Source: Gluconobacter aidae
GTDB taxonomy: Bacteria > Pseudomonadota > Alphaproteobacteria > Acetobacterales > Acetobacteraceae
Direction: 5' to 3'
NCBI RefSeq assembly: GCF_009547075.1
Contig: NZ_WIPH01000024.1
Location: forward strand, 1-40,720
Length of the DNA stretch: 40,720 nucleotides
The notes under the pieces were generated by a model. It did no database searches. It was not told the DNA's origin and saw nothing but the letters and a program-made list of their open reading frames with translations. Below, one piece after another: positions 24,923 through 34,419 of this stretch. The position numbers and the translations under genes were made by a program. Numbering within the stretch: the first letter of the stretch is position 1; every line of letters starts with the position of its first letter.

Positions 24923-25192
24923 TCAGCGACGCAGGCCGAGACGCTCGATCAGGCTCTGATAGCGGGCCTGGTCCTTGCGCTTCAGATAGTCCAGCAGGCT
25001 ACGACGCTGACCGACCATCATCAGAAGACCACGACGGGAGTGGAAGTCCTTCTTATGGGTCTTCAGGTGCTCGGTCAGGTTGACGATACGCTCGGACAGG
25101 ATGGCAACCTGCACTTCCGGCGAACCCGTATCCGTCTCGCTCTGCTTGTACTCAGAAATCAGTGCCGTGCGGCGTTCTGCGGTAATCGACAT
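24923..25192 (-). CDS. rpsO: 30S ribosomal protein S15
   Basis: This is an 89-residue protein, exactly the normal length for S15, which binds the central domain of 16S rRNA early in small-subunit assembly. Family blocks are [54 protein letters not shown] and the end [27 protein letters not shown]. The frame is open 22 codons further; ATG 25192 is the family start. The gene begins inside the last 41 bases of truB on the same strand, an unusually long overlap that should couple their translation. S15 often represses its own mRNA, but no clear operator fold could be drawn by eye. Confidence 0.97.
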   Translation of the reverse strand: MSITAERRTALISEYKQSETDTGSPEVQVAILSERIVNLTEHLKTHKKDFHSRRGLLMMVGQRRSLLDYLKRKDQARYQSLIERLGLRR

Positions 25193-26153
25193 CGTGTTCT
25201 CCAAAAAACTCGTGGTTTTCCAGCATCCGTGCTGCCCTGAGCCGCCCATGACGAACATGACACAGACCCAGCACGTGCTCTCCGATCATCGCGCGCCACA
25301 GATGGTCTTCCCCCTGCGACGATACCGGCAGAGGATGCACGAGGTCCGCGGGGTCTATCGACTGCCCCCAGACAAGCATCCTTCCCTCCGCATCGGTGAC
25401 GGCCAGCGCCGGGATGTCGACCAGCGCGGTCGCCGCATCCAGCAGAGGAGCCGGAAGAGCATCGGCCTTGTCCACAGTTTGAGTCGATTTGTCCAGTGAT
25501 ATCTGATCGATCGTCAGTGCGTGGCTCAGATCGAACGGCCCGCACTTCGTCCGTCGCAGCACCGAAATATGCCCGACCGTTCCGCAGGCCAGCGCGATAT
25601 CACGCGCGAGCGAACGCATATAGACGCCCTTGCCCGACTGCACGTCGAAGACGGCCGTATCCGCATCCGGACGTTCCACCAGCGTTATCGAATCGATCCG
25701 CGCCGGACGCGGCGGAAGTTCTGGTGGGCGGCCGGCCCGCGCCATGTCATAGGCCCGCTCTCCCCCGACCCTAAGCGCCGAAAAAACCGGGGGCACCTGC
25801 ATGACGTCTCCGGTAAGCGCGGGCAGAACGGCACGGATCTGGTCATCGGTCGGGCGGTTCGGCGATGTCGCCAGAACCTCGCCTTCAAGATCATCCGTCG
25901 TCCGGCTTTCGCCGAAAGTCAGGGTGAAGCGGTAACGCTTTGTCGCGTCCATGATGTAGGGAATGGTTCGCGTCGCCTTGCCGAACGCGATCGGCAGCAC
26001 ACCGGAAGCCAGCGGATCGAGCGTTCCGCCATGACCGGCCTTTTTCGCGTCAAAAGCCCATCGCAGCCTGTTGACCATATCCGTGGAGGTCGGCCCCAGC
26101 GGCTTGTCGAGAATCAGCCACCCGTCGATATCGCGTCCACGTTTCCTGCCCAT
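25152..26153 (-). CDS. truB: tRNA pseudouridine-55 synthase
   Basis: This 333-residue enzyme turns U55 in the T-loop of tRNAs into pseudouridine. Family blocks: [22 protein letters not shown], then the catalytic block [24 protein letters not shown] with the nucleophilic aspartate in [48 protein letters not shown], and [10 protein letters not shown] in the thumb region. The frame is open 19 codons upstream; ATG 26153 ([12 protein letters not shown]) matches the family. A clear intrinsic terminator lies between rbfA and this gene, so truB-rpsO-pnp may need its own promoter or antitermination. The 3' end overlaps rpsO by 41 bases, through a tail (about 310-333) beyond the usual end. Confidence 0.95.
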   Translation of the reverse strand: MGRKRGRDIDGWLILDKPLGPTSTDMVNRLRWAFDAKKAGHGGTLDPLASGVLPIAFGKATRTIPYIMDATKRYRFTLTFGESRTTDDLEGEVLATSPNRPTDDQIRAVLPALTGDVMQVPPVFSALRVGGERAYDMARAGRPPELPPRPARIDSITLVERPDADTAVFDVQSGKGVYMRSLARDIALACGTVGHISVLRRTKCGPFDLSHALTIDQISLDKSTQTVDKADALPAPLLDAATALVDIPALAVTDAEGRMLVWGQSIDPADLVHPLPVSSQGEDHLWRAMIGEHVLGLCHVRHGRLRAARMLENHEFFGEHDVDYRRTPHGTDF

Positions 26154-26208
26154 ACATCCCGTCCTTGCTTGTGAAGGCCGCTGATAGACCAGCAGAGGTA
26201 CGGAATGC

Positions 26209-26243
26209 AAAAACGCCCCTCACCGGAGGTGAGAGGCGTTTTT
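26209..26243 (-). terminator. Intrinsic terminator between rbfA and truB
   Basis: On the minus strand AAAAACGCCTCTCACC (26243-26228) pairs with GGTGAGGGGCGTTTTT (26224-26209), 15 of 16 positions, with a three-base loop and a T run as the 3' arm. It lies nine bases after the rbfA stop and about 55 bases before truB. A and T at both ends make it look bidirectional. It lies inside an otherwise continuous operon and so is probably a partial or regulated terminator. Confidence 0.85.
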
Positions 26244-26251
26244 TGAAAAAG

Positions 26252-26680
26252 TCACTCGGGCTTGGAGTTCAGATCCCGCTGGACTTCCGGGGATCGCATG
26301 ATCTCGTCAAGTTCCATGGCATTATCCAGCGCCGTATCGGGCTGAAAATGGATCTCCGGCACCGTCCGGAGATTGAGAGCCTTGGAAAGCCCCGTTCTCA
26401 GGAACGGCGCCACCCGCTTCAGGGCAGGCAGGAGAACTTCCACGTCGCTCCGTCCCAGACGTGTCACGAAAGCCGTGGCATGTCTGAAATCCGGAGAAAT
26501 GCGGACTTCCGTGACCGTAATCCGCACATCCAGCAGTTCCGGATCGCGAAATTCGGTCCGGGCGAACAGCTCCGCCAGAACCCGGCGGACCTCTTCGGCC
26601 ACGCGAAGCTGGCGTGTGCTGGGTCCCTGGGCGGTAACGCCCGCGGGGCCTTTCAGGTCATGTCTCGAACGCGAACTCAA
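26252..26680 (-). CDS. rbfA: Ribosome-binding factor A
   Basis: This 30S maturation and cold-adaptation factor of 142 residues has a KH-like fold. Visible blocks: [22 protein letters not shown], the strand [25 protein letters not shown], and [24 protein letters not shown] near the end. The start is TTG (26680), overlapping the infB stop as TTGA; the nearby ATG is in another frame, so TTG is the only sensible start there. Translation is probably coupled to infB. The protein is slightly longer than the E. coli homologue, with about 20 extra residues at the N-terminus. A strong hairpin with T run follows directly. Confidence 0.94.
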   Translation of the reverse strand: MSSRSRHDLKGPAGVTAQGPSTRQLRVAEEVRRVLAELFARTEFRDPELLDVRITVTEVRISPDFRHATAFVTRLGRSDVEVLLPALKRVAPFLRTGLSKALNLRTVPEIHFQPDTALDNAMELDEIMRSPEVQRDLNSKPE

Positions 26681-29430
26681 GCCGGGATCACTTCCATTTC
26701 ATAGCACTCGACCATGTCGCCTTCGTGCAGGTCGTTATAACCCGCAAACGATAGACCACACTCATAGCCGCGTGCCACTTCCTTGACGTCATCCTTAAAG
26801 CGCTTGAGCTGGCTCAGTTCGCCTTCATGGATAACCACGTTGTCACGCAGCAGACGCACGCCACAGCCACGCTTGACGAGACCTTCGGTGACATAGCAGC
26901 CCGCGACCTTGCCGGTCTTGGTGATGTTGAACACCTGACGGACCTCTGCGTAGCCGAGGAACTTCTCGCGATGCTTCGGCGCGACCTTGCCTTTGACCAG
27001 CTGCTCCACATCATCCGCCACCTGGTAGATGATCGAGTAGTAGCGGATGTCCACACCCTCGCGCTGGGCCAGTTCACGGGCCTGCGTGGTTGCACGGACA
27101 TTGAACGCCACGATGATGGCATCCGACGCCTTGGCAAGCTGGATATCGCTTTCCGTGATCTGACCGACACTGGCGTTCAGAACGCGGACCGCAACTTCCT
27201 CATGGGCCAGCTTCTGCACCGTCGTGGAAATGGCTTCCGCCGAACCCTGCACGTCAGCCTTGATGAGAAGGGCAACTTCCTTCTGCACACCGGCCTGGAT
27301 CCGGGCCAGCATCTGATCGAGCGTTCCTCGGGCCGCAACCTGCGACGCCGCTTCCTTCTCCTTGATCTTCCGCTGACGGAACTCGCTGATCTCACGGGCC
27401 CGCGCATCGTTTTCAACGACAACGAACGGCTCACCCGCACCCGGCACACCCGTCAGGCCGAGCACCTCGACCGGCATGGACGGGCCGGCTTCCTTGACCT
27501 GACGACCACGATCATCGAGTACCGCACGGACACGGCCCCATTCGGAACCAGCCACCACGATGTCACCACGACGCAGCGTGCCCTTCTGGACGAGAACGGC
27601 TGCAACCGGGCCACGTCCACGGTCCAGACGACTTTCGATCACCACACCTTCGGCCACGCGATCCGGGTTAGCCTTCAGATCCAGCATTTCGGACTGGAGC
27701 AGAATGCATTCTTCAAGCTTGTCCAGACCGGTCCGCTTCAGAGCCGAAACCTCGACGTCCTGAGTGTCACCACCCATTTCCTCGACCACGATCTCGTGGT
27801 TCAGCAGTTCCTGACGCACGCGGTTCGGATTGGCACCCGGCTTGTCGATCTTGTTGATCGCCACGATGATCGGAGCATTGGCCGCCTTGGCGTGCTTGAT
27901 GGCTTCGATCGTCTGCGGCATTACTCCGTCATCGGCTGCCACGACCAGAACCACAATATCGGTGACCGACGCGCCACGCGCACGCATGGAGGTGAATGCC
28001 TCATGACCCGGCGTGTCGATGAAGGTGATCTTCTTCCCCGACGGTGCCGTGATCTGATACGCGCCGATATGCTGCGTGATGCCACCGGCTTCGCTCGCCG
28101 CCACATCCGTGGTGCGCAGCGCATCGAGCAGGGAGGTCTTGCCGTGATCGACATGACCCATGACCGTGACGACCGGAGCACGGGGCTTCAGATCGTCAGC
28201 GTTGTCTTCAACACCCTCGATACCGATTTCAACATCGCTTTCGGAAACACGCTTGATGCGGTGGCCGAATTCCTCGACCACGAGTTCGGCAGTATCGCCA
28301 TCGATGCTCTGCGCGGCCGTCGCCATGACGCCCATCTTCATGAGCGCCTTGATAACTTCGCCCTGACGGGCCGCCATACGGTTGGCCAGTTCGGCGACCG
28401 TAATGGTCTCCGGCACAACGACATCACGGACAACGCGGACCTGATCGGAGCGCAGACGCTCCAGTTCGGCCTGACGACGCTCTCGGTCACGCTGCCGGCG
28501 GACCGAAGCCAGCGAACGCGTCTTGTCGTCATCACCTTCGATCGCAGCGCGGACGTCGATGCGACCCGAACGGCGATCGCTGCCACCCCCCTTGCGGGAC
28601 GGAGCGGACGGACGGCGCGGTGGGGCCAGCGGAGCGCCAGGACCACTGCGGCGCGGGGCGGGACGACGCTCGTCATCGCCACCGGCGGCCGCGCCGGAAC
28701 GCAGATGCAGCGTTTCGTTGTTACGGGCCGGCGCGGCGGCTGCCGGACGGGACGGCTGGACCGGACGCGGTGGCATGATGGCACGCTCGGCGAGCGGACG
28801 CAGACGCTGGACCGGAGCGGCAAGCTGCACGCCGCCGGTGGAATGGCTGCGCGGATCGAGCGGAGCGGAGCGCTCGGCTTCCTCGGCTTCGCGGGCTGCC
28901 GCCTCGGCCGCAGCCTGTTCGGCGGCCCGCGACGCGGCTTCAGCCGCCGCCTGTTCGCGGGCCGCCTGCTGTTCGCTTTCCTTCAGAGCCGCGATTTCCG
29001 CGGCTTTCTGCTCGGCGATCAGGCGTTCTTCCTCGGCAGCGCGACGCGCGGCCTCGGCGGCAGACATGATCTGAATCTTTTCTTCCTCGCGCCGTGCGGC
29101 CTCGTCAGCAGCAGCCTTGCGCTGTCCCTCAAGGGCACGCTGGCGGGCCGCCAGTTCGGCTGCCGTCAGGGCACGACCACCCGCGCGGCCACCACGGGCG
29201 GATGCCCCGGCGCCCGGGCCAGTGGCGTTGCGCTTGGGTTTGCGGACCTCAACCTGCACGACCTTGGAGCGGCCATGGCTGAAGCTCTGACGCACGGAGC
29301 CGGCATCCACAGTACGCCCGACCTCCTGGCGTCCAGCAGGGCGAAGCGACAGGCGGCTGCTTCTGGTCTGTTCGCCGCCCTGTGATGGGGTGTTGTTTCC
29401 GTCCTGGTTGCGCTCGTTGCCGTCGCTCAT
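26677..29430 (-). CDS. infB: Translation initiation factor IF-2
   Basis: This GTPase of 917 residues places initiator tRNA on the 30S subunit. The N-terminal third (1-310) is a long, variable region: a basic start, an Ala/Glu/Arg-rich stretch (about 90-190) likely to form long helices, then a Pro/Arg-rich part. An IF2 N-domain ([26 protein letters not shown], about 342-367) precedes the G domain with GHVDHGKTS (425-433), the switch [17 protein letters not shown] and NKIDKPG. Domains II-IV follow to the end IPA. The start overlaps the stop of the YlxR/L7Ae gene (ATGA) and the stop overlaps the rbfA start (TTGA). Identity is certain. Confidence 0.97.
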   Translation of the reverse strand: MSDGNERNQDGNNTPSQGGEQTRSSRLSLRPAGRQEVGRTVDAGSVRQSFSHGRSKVVQVEVRKPKRNATGPGAGASARGGRAGGRALTAAELAARQRALEGQRKAAADEAARREEEKIQIMSAAEAARRAAEEERLIAEQKAAEIAALKESEQQAAREQAAAEAASRAAEQAAAEAAAREAEEAERSAPLDPRSHSTGGVQLAAPVQRLRPLAERAIMPPRPVQPSRPAAAAPARNNETLHLRSGAAAGGDDERRPAPRRSGPGAPLAPPRRPSAPSRKGGGSDRRSGRIDVRAAIEGDDDKTRSLASVRRQRDRERRQAELERLRSDQVRVVRDVVVPETITVAELANRMAARQGEVIKALMKMGVMATAAQSIDGDTAELVVEEFGHRIKRVSESDVEIGIEGVEDNADDLKPRAPVVTVMGHVDHGKTSLLDALRTTDVAASEAGGITQHIGAYQITAPSGKKITFIDTPGHEAFTSMRARGASVTDIVVLVVAADDGVMPQTIEAIKHAKAANAPIIVAINKIDKPGANPNRVRQELLNHEIVVEEMGGDTQDVEVSALKRTGLDKLEECILLQSEMLDLKANPDRVAEGVVIESRLDRGRGPVAAVLVQKGTLRRGDIVVAGSEWGRVRAVLDDRGRQVKEAGPSMPVEVLGLTGVPGAGEPFVVVENDARAREISEFRQRKIKEKEAASQVAARGTLDQMLARIQAGVQKEVALLIKADVQGSAEAISTTVQKLAHEEVAVRVLNASVGQITESDIQLAKASDAIIVAFNVRATTQARELAQREGVDIRYYSIIYQVADDVEQLVKGKVAPKHREKFLGYAEVRQVFNITKTGKVAGCYVTEGLVKRGCGVRLLRDNVVIHEGELSQLKRFKDDVKEVARGYECGLSFAGYNDLHEGDMVECYEMEVIPA

Positions 29431-30116
29431 AGTTCCGCCTGTTCCTTACTGACCCCTGCGGGGTCTGGGAGCGGACGTCCTGCCACTCCCGAAAATCTCT
29501 CATGTTCGGCGATCAGGCGCTGTGCCAGCGCTCCTGGCGCCACCACCGCATAGACCGCCCGGTCCCGGCTGAACGCCGATTCCAGGACCCGATCGGGAAC
29601 TGTCACAACCGGCAGAGAACGCCGGCCCGACACCAGTCTGGAAAATTCGTCCGGACTTGCACTTTCCGAACGGATCACCACCCCTACCCTGCCTGAAGTA
29701 AGCCACTCCCGGCATTTCTGAAATCCGCAGACCGTCTGACCGGCTCTGCGGGCCAGACTGACTGCGTCCAGCATCCGCTGCACCAGCGCGGCTTCGACCA
29801 GATCAGCCAGACCTTCCGGTACAGTCACCTGGCCTTTCGCTGCTCTGGCGAAAGCCTGTCGTGTGCGGGCGCTATCTAACACATCCCGGCTGGCACTCAA
29901 CCACATTCCCCGTCCCGGAAGTTTTCCGGCGAGATCGGGAACAACCCGGTTATCCGGACTGACCACGAAACGGATCATGCCTTCAGGCGGCTTCTGCTCT
30001 CGCGTTACGATGCATCGCCGCTCCGAGCCGCGACGCCCCAGAGCACCTCCTAAAGCACCACGAACAGGACCATTATCAGTATCAGAAATTTCAGACGTCG
30101 GTCGACTCCCCGTCAC
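29427..30116 (-). CDS. YlxR (DUF448) plus L7Ae-like RNA-binding protein
   Basis: This two-domain protein of about 229 residues lies between nusA and infB. The first domain is YlxR/DUF448, with [52 protein letters not shown]. The second resembles the ribosomal L7Ae/L30e RNA-binding fold ([27 protein letters not shown]). This fusion in this position is usual in Alphaproteobacteria and suggests a role in RNA or ribosome handling. The start is uncertain: the frame is open to 30242, but codons before 30116 lie fully inside nusA. GTG 30116 has GAAGG nine bases upstream and overlaps the nusA end by 26 bases. The domain region itself begins near residue 30, so a later start is also possible. Confidence 0.82.
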   Translation of the reverse strand: MTGSRPTSEISDTDNGPVRGALGGALGRRGSERRCIVTREQKPPEGMIRFVVSPDNRVVPDLAGKLPGRGMWLSASRDVLDSARTRQAFARAAKGQVTVPEGLADLVEAALVQRMLDAVSLARRAGQTVCGFQKCREWLTSGRVGVVIRSESASPDEFSRLVSGRRSLPVVTVPDRVLESAFSRDRAVYAVVAPGALAQRLIAEHERFSGVAGRPLPDPAGVSKEQAEL

Positions 30117-31644
30117 CGTTTTCTGCCTTCGCCGAGTCGGTATCTTCACCATCGAACCAGTGCGCACGGGCCGCCATGATGATTTCATTGGCGGCATCTT
30201 CGTCGATGGCCTCCTCACCGAGGATCTCCACCAGTTCGTCACCGGCCAGATCCGCCAGATCGTCGAGCGTCTTCACACCCTTCTCACCCAGCGTCACCAG
30301 CATCTGGTTCGTAAATGTTCCCAGTCCTGCCACGTCATCCGTGACACCCAGCGCCTTGCGCTGGTCGTCCAGGGCCTGTTCCTTGCTGGCCAGATAATCG
30401 TTGGCGCGATGCATGAGCTCTTCAGCCACGCTCTCGTCAAAGCCTTCGATATCATTCAGCTCGCCCGGATCGGTGTAGGCCAGTTCCTCGATCGTGTGGA
30501 AGCCTTCCGTCACCAGCAGGCCCGCGATCACGTCATCGACGTCCAGTGCCTCGACGAACTGCGAGGAGCGCTTGCGGAACTCTTCCTGACGACGCTCCGA
30601 TTCCTCGGCCTCCGTCAGGATGTCGATGTCCCACCGCGTCAGCTGGCTGGCCAGACGCACGTTCTGTCCACGGCGACCGATGGCGAGCGAAAGCTGCTCG
30701 TCCGGCACCACGACCTCGACGCGGCCGGCTTCCTCATCCATCACCACCTTACTGACTTCAGCCGGGGCCAGCGCATTGACGACGAAGGTCGCAGCCTGCG
30801 GGCTCCAGGGGATGATATCGATCTTTTCGCCCTGCAATTCGGCCACGACGGCCTGAACGCGGGAGCCGCGCATACCGACGCAGGCACCGACCGGGTCGAT
30901 TGCCGCGTCGCGGGAGATCACGGCCATCTTGGCGCGCGATCCCGGGTCGCGGGATACGGCCTTGATTTCGATGATGCCGTCGTAGATTTCGGGCACTTCC
31001 TGCGCGAACAGCTTGGCCAGGAAGGCCGGATGCGTGCGGGACAGGAAGATCTGCGGGCCACGCGGCTCGTCACGCACATCATAGATGTAGGCACGGACGC
31101 GGTCGGAATTGCGGAAGGATTCGCGCGGAATCAGCTCGTCGCGACGCAGCAGGGCTTCTGTATGGCCGATCTCGACCATGAGGTTGCCGTACTCGGTGCG
31201 CTTGACGGTGCCGTTGACGATCTCGCCCACGCGGTCCTTGAACTCGTTGTACTGGCGCTTGCGTTCGTATTCGCGCACCCGCTGCACGATGACCTGCTTG
31301 GCCGTCTGCGCGGCGATGCGGCCGAAATCGATCGGAGGCAGCGGATCGACCAGATGCTCGCCGACCTGGATTTCCGGCTGGAACTTGCGGGCGATGTGCA
31401 GCGGGATCTGGGTGTCCTCGTTCTCCACATGCTCGACCGCCTCGGTCCAGCGGCTCAGGCGGACTTCGCCCGTCTTGCGGTCGATTGTCGCACGGATGTC
31501 CTTTTCATGCCCGTACTTCGCGCGGCCAGCCTTCTGGATGGCCTGCTCCATGGCTTCGAGCACTTCCTCGCGGTCGATATTCTTCTCGCGGGAGACTGCA
31601 TCGGCAACCAGCAGCAGTTCGGGACGTGTAACAGACGTGTCCAT
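30091..31644 (-). CDS. nusA: Transcription termination/antitermination factor NusA
   Basis: This RNA polymerase-binding factor of 517 residues acts in pausing, termination and antitermination. The N-terminal polymerase-binding domain opens with [26 protein letters not shown]. An S1 domain follows (about 137-200, [18 protein letters not shown]), then two KH domains with [27 protein letters not shown] and [25 protein letters not shown]. The C-terminus has two helix-hairpin-helix-like acidic repeats (about 365-490) and an acidic tail. GGAGG lies nine bases before the ATG. It follows rimP by 34 bases. An attenuator-like terminator before rimP would make expression of this factor sensitive to termination efficiency, a plausible feedback loop. 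Confidence 0.96.
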   Translation of the reverse strand: MDTSVTRPELLLVADAVSREKNIDREEVLEAMEQAIQKAGRAKYGHEKDIRATIDRKTGEVRLSRWTEAVEHVENEDTQIPLHIARKFQPEIQVGEHLVDPLPPIDFGRIAAQTAKQVIVQRVREYERKRQYNEFKDRVGEIVNGTVKRTEYGNLMVEIGHTEALLRRDELIPRESFRNSDRVRAYIYDVRDEPRGPQIFLSRTHPAFLAKLFAQEVPEIYDGIIEIKAVSRDPGSRAKMAVISRDAAIDPVGACVGMRGSRVQAVVAELQGEKIDIIPWSPQAATFVVNALAPAEVSKVVMDEEAGRVEVVVPDEQLSLAIGRRGQNVRLASQLTRWDIDILTEAEESERRQEEFRKRSSQFVEALDVDDVIAGLLVTEGFHTIEELAYTDPGELNDIEGFDESVAEELMHRANDYLASKEQALDDQRKALGVTDDVAGLGTFTNQMLVTLGEKGVKTLDDLADLAGDELVEILGEEAIDEDAANEIIMAARAHWFDGEDTDSAKAENGDGESTDV

Positions 31645-31678
31645 CAGATCGGACCTCCAGCCAGCATGAGACGGGTCA

Positions 31679-32290
31679 TCACTTCTTTCCCGGCTTCTTC
31701 GGATTCAGTTTGGGCGCCTGGCGCGCTTCTTCGCCATCTTCCCCTTCGGAGTTCAGCCCCGCAAGAGCGGCGCTCGCTTCGATCAGCGCATCCGTCAGGA
31801 CCAGACGCGCCTTGCGGATGTCCGCCAATGGCAGGACCGCCTCGGTTCCGTCATCCAGACGGATGATGGCACTGCCGTCCCGTGCGCCCATGACGGTGCC
31901 GGAAAAACGCCGGCGGCCATTGAGAGGAACGTCCAGTTCAGCCTTGGCGAGATGACCGGCGAATCGCTCCCAGTCCTTGGCGCGGGTCAGAGGACGGTCA
32001 ATCCCGGCGGACGACACTTCCAGCATCCACGCACCGGGAATCGGGTCATCAACATCAAGGATCGCTCCCGCGGCGTGACTGATCTGTTCGCAGTCTTCCA
32101 CCGAAATCAGGGAACCGTTCGCCCGGTCCGCCATGATCTGAATCGTGGGCGTATCACGCCCCAGCACCGAAAGACGCACGAGTTCGTAGCCCAGATCGGC
32201 CAGGGTCGGCGCGATCCGTTCCGCGATACGGGCTTCCAGCCCCGTAAGGTGAGGCAGTTCGATGTCGGAAGAAGCGTTCTGCTGAGACAA
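31679..32290 (-). CDS. rimP: Ribosome maturation factor RimP
   Basis: This 203-residue protein is needed for 30S subunit maturation. Family blocks: [27 protein letters not shown], a central [48 protein letters not shown], and the C-terminal SH3-like strand [28 protein letters not shown] charged tail of about 25 residues ([10 protein letters not shown] ... PKKPGKK) makes it longer than the E. coli form. The start is TTG at 32290. An in-frame stop (32309-32311) lies seven codons upstream and no other start stands between, so this is the most upstream option. There is no clear ribosome site, since the T run of a terminator ends just four bases away. A start further inside cannot be ruled out. 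Confidence 0.92.
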   Translation of the reverse strand: MSQQNASSDIELPHLTGLEARIAERIAPTLADLGYELVRLSVLGRDTPTIQIMADRANGSLISVEDCEQISHAAGAILDVDDPIPGAWMLEVSSAGIDRPLTRAKDWERFAGHLAKAELDVPLNGRRRFSGTVMGARDGSAIIRLDDGTEAVLPLADIRKARLVLTDALIEASAALAGLNSEGEDGEEARQAPKLNPKKPGKK

Positions 32291-32293
32291 GAC

Positions 32294-32319
32294 AAAAAAG
32301 GCGGCCCGTCAGGGCCACC
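32294..32319 (-). terminator. Intrinsic terminator/attenuator in the rimP-nusA leader
   Basis: On the minus strand GGTGGCCC (32319-32312) pairs with GGGCCGCC (32307-32300) around TGAC, eight pairs with one G-U, followed by six T residues (32299-32294). It ends only three bases before the rimP TTG. No gene on this strand lies upstream, so the stem cannot be the end of another coding gene. It is best read as an attenuator in the operon leader, or as the end of a small leader RNA. Confidence 0.8.
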
Positions 32320-32360
32320 CCCCAATGAGCGGAAGATGAATGGAATGTGCCTTATGTAAG

Positions 32361-32370
32361 TCACCTCCCC
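32361..32370 (-). promoter_or_regulatory. Orphan Shine-Dalgarno-like GGGGAGGTGA in the rimP leader
   Basis: GGGGAGGTGA on the minus strand contains GGAGGTGA, a perfect match to the anti-Shine-Dalgarno end of 16S rRNA. It lies about 70 bases upstream of rimP and no ATG follows at a usable distance (ATA is five bases downstream, and a GTG is embedded in the motif). It may drive a short leader peptide, hold a ribosome as part of the attenuator, or be chance. Confidence 0.35.
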
Positions 32371-32506
32371 TCAGGACGCAAGGGGAACGCAAATCCCGTG
32401 GTTTCTGAACCGCTTAATTCATTGGGCGAGTCGAAAGATTTGTTTACATTCCGATGGCTCGAAAGCTCTTGTCTTCGGACGCTGTCGGGAGTGAGATGGT
32501 TCTGAC

Positions 32507-33130
32507 ATGACTCTCCCACCCGAGCCCCGTCCGGAACTGCGCCCGGAACCGCGCCCGCAGCCTTTGTCTGCCGATCCCGCCGCCCGGAGCCGGGTTCTGT
32601 GGGGTGGTGGCGCTCTCATCGCGGCCCTGACAGTCGGGGCAGGCGCTTTTTTCTATACCCACAACACGGCCACATCCCCCGCCCCCGCGGTGGCGCCCCC
32701 ATCCCAGAACGTCCCGGTCGTGCCTGCCGCCCAGACCGCCGCGGTCCAGCTTTCCATGCTTCCCCCGGGGAGGGCTCCGGCTGCCCTTGCAAAGAGCGGC
32801 TTCAGTCCGGCCGACCGCGCCCGCATCCTCGCGGCGGTAAAGGACGGCAAGATGCGGCTCGTGGAAATGCCGGTTCTGGATGCTTCGGGCGCCGTCGGCC
32901 AGACCATTGACGTAACCGTTTCGGGTCTCACACAGCGCGTCGTCCTGACCGGCAGATTCCAGCATCTCGTCATTCCGATCGTCGAAGCCGGACAGATTCT
33001 CATTGCGCCGGTCAGCATCCCGCATGCGCCCGCCCTGATCGTTGGCGCCCTCACAGCCCTTGGCCCCGAAGCTCTGCCTGCCCTGACAACGCTCGACCAG
33101 CGCGTCCTACTCAATGTGATCGTCCAGTAA
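32507..33130 (+). CDS. Single-pass membrane protein of unknown function (AAA+ operon, gene 1)
   Basis: I do not recognise this 207-residue protein. It has a short cytoplasmic N-terminus of Pro/Glu/Arg repeats (PEPRPELRPEPRPQP, about 5-19), one membrane span (about 30-50) and a Pro/Ala-rich linker (about 52-80). A compact, probably all-beta and helical domain (about 85-207) contains SGFSPADRARILAAVKDGKMRLVEMPVLDASG and VSGLTQRVVLTGRFQHLVIPIVEAG. The N-in, C-out orientation follows from the basic N-terminus. Its stop codon is part of the AAGGA ribosome site of the next gene, so it is tied to the membrane AAA+ protein. A role as partner or periplasmic sensor of that ATPase is an inference from position only. 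It diverges from the rimP-nusA operon. Confidence 0.75.
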   Translation: MTLPPEPRPELRPEPRPQPLSADPAARSRVLWGGGALIAALTVGAGAFFYTHNTATSPAPAVAPPSQNVPVVPAAQTAAVQLSMLPPGRAPAALAKSGFSPADRARILAAVKDGKMRLVEMPVLDASGAVGQTIDVTVSGLTQRVVLTGRFQHLVIPIVEAGQILIAPVSIPHAPALIVGALTALGPEALPALTTLDQRVLLNVIVQ

Positions 33131-33141
33131 GGAACCGCCCG

Positions 33142-34416
33142 GTGTTCAAGTCTCTCGTGCCCATGCTCAACCGGGCCATGCCGCTGATGATGGCCGCCTT
33201 TCTCATTCTGGCGGTGATTCAGGTCGCGGTCATGCTACACCTGTCGCTGAACGGGCTGTGGGCCGCCATCGAATGGGGACGTCGTTTCTATCTTCCGCTG
33301 GCAGGTGTCAGTGCTCTGTTGGCAGTCATCGGGCTGGCGTATGAAACGTCAGCCGAAAAACTGGCGCGTCGCGGACTGCGCCGCAGGAAAGGTCTCATCA
33401 TGGATGTTCTCAGTCGTCTGACGAACCGCGGAGCCCTTGAAGAACTCATGGCACGCGAACAGCGCGAAACCGTTCTCGACGCCGACGAACTGGCCGCGTC
33501 TCTCCGCGCCCGCGTCATCGGACAGGATCAGGTCTGTGAGGATATCGCCCAGCAGATGCGCCGCCGTCTGGCCCTTCAGGTCCGCGGCAAGCCCGTGGGT
33601 ATTTTCCTGCTCGCAGGCCCTCCGGGCACCGGAAAAACCTATCTCGCCAAACAGATGGCCAGGCAGATGGAACGCCCCCTGCTGCATTTCGACATGACGC
33701 AGATGTCCAGCGCCCATGCCGCAACACAGCTCTTCGGCTCGCCCAAGGGCTATGTCGGCTCGGACACGTTCGGCAAGCTGACCGGGGGCCTCAAGGACCA
33801 TCCGGATGCCGTGGTCCTGCTCGACGAGATTGAAAAAGCCCATCCGGACGTCTTCAAGAAGTTCCTCACCGCCTGGAATGACGGCCATGTCACGGAAGCC
33901 TCCACGGGCGAACAGGTTTCGACCACCCGTGCGATCTTCATGCTGACCTCCAACGTGGCGACCGAGGCCCTGACCGAAATCGCCGATCGCCTTGCAAACG
34001 AGCCTGAGAAGATGCGCGCCGAGTCGGTCGAGGCATTGCGCAAATCCGGTTTCGCCCCCGAGGTGCTGAACCGTCTGGACCGCATTTTCATTTTCCGCCC
34101 TCTTCGCGGACTGGATCTGGCCCGCGTCGCCGCACTCGAAATCGAGGCCATGATCGAAGGCTATGGCCTGCATGTGGAAACCGGGGGCATCGATGCCGGG
34201 GTCCTGTTCCAGGTCATGGTCAAGCAGAAGAATCTCGGCACCGGCGCGAGCGCGCGCGATCTTGTCCGCTCCATCGAGGACATGGTCAGCGAAAGCCTCA
34301 TCGTCGCCCGTCAGCAGGGCGCCAAGCGCGTCCGTCTCGTCACGCAGGAGAACGGCACGGTTATCACCGAGATCGCCAGCGATACCGAAACCCAGCTCGG
34401 CCGGGTGAGCCACTGA
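33142..34416 (+). CDS. Membrane-anchored ClpB-type AAA+ ATPase without protease domain (gene 2)
   Basis: This 424-residue protein has two N-terminal membrane spans (about 12-36 and 48-67), a basic linker, and one AAA+ module most like the second ATPase domain of ClpA/ClpB. The motifs are complete: Walker A GPPGTGKT (159-166), pore loop GYVG with Y204, Walker B VVLLDE (D228, E229), sensor 1 LTSN (N271), arginine finger in NRLDR (R311) and sensor 2 GASAR (R372). Thus it should form an ATP-driven threading ring on the cytoplasmic face. It lacks the ClpB N-domain, first ATPase domain and coiled-coil arm, the FtsH zinc protease and an IGF/IGL-type ClpP loop that I can see. GTG 33142 has AAGGA eight bases upstream. 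Substrates and partners are unknown. Confidence 0.85.
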   Translation: MFKSLVPMLNRAMPLMMAAFLILAVIQVAVMLHLSLNGLWAAIEWGRRFYLPLAGVSALLAVIGLAYETSAEKLARRGLRRRKGLIMDVLSRLTNRGALEELMAREQRETVLDADELAASLRARVIGQDQVCEDIAQQMRRRLALQVRGKPVGIFLLAGPPGTGKTYLAKQMARQMERPLLHFDMTQMSSAHAATQLFGSPKGYVGSDTFGKLTGGLKDHPDAVVLLDEIEKAHPDVFKKFLTAWNDGHVTEASTGEQVSTTRAIFMLTSNVATEALTEIADRLANEPEKMRAESVEALRKSGFAPEVLNRLDRIFIFRPLRGLDLARVAALEIEAMIEGYGLHVETGGIDAGVLFQVMVKQKNLGTGASARDLVRSIEDMVSESLIVARQQGAKRVRLVTQENGTVITEIASDTETQLGRVSH

Positions 34417-34419
34417 TCC

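Noticed and set aside
26827-29385. 852-codon open frame antisense to infB
   Set aside because: Product of high G+C third positions in infB; composition rich in H, R, D and T as typical of shadow frames.
29863-31866. Very long open frame antisense to nusA and rimP (667 codons)
   Set aside because: It mirrors the codon bias of nusA/rimP, has no family features and no ribosome site. The minus-strand genes are certain.
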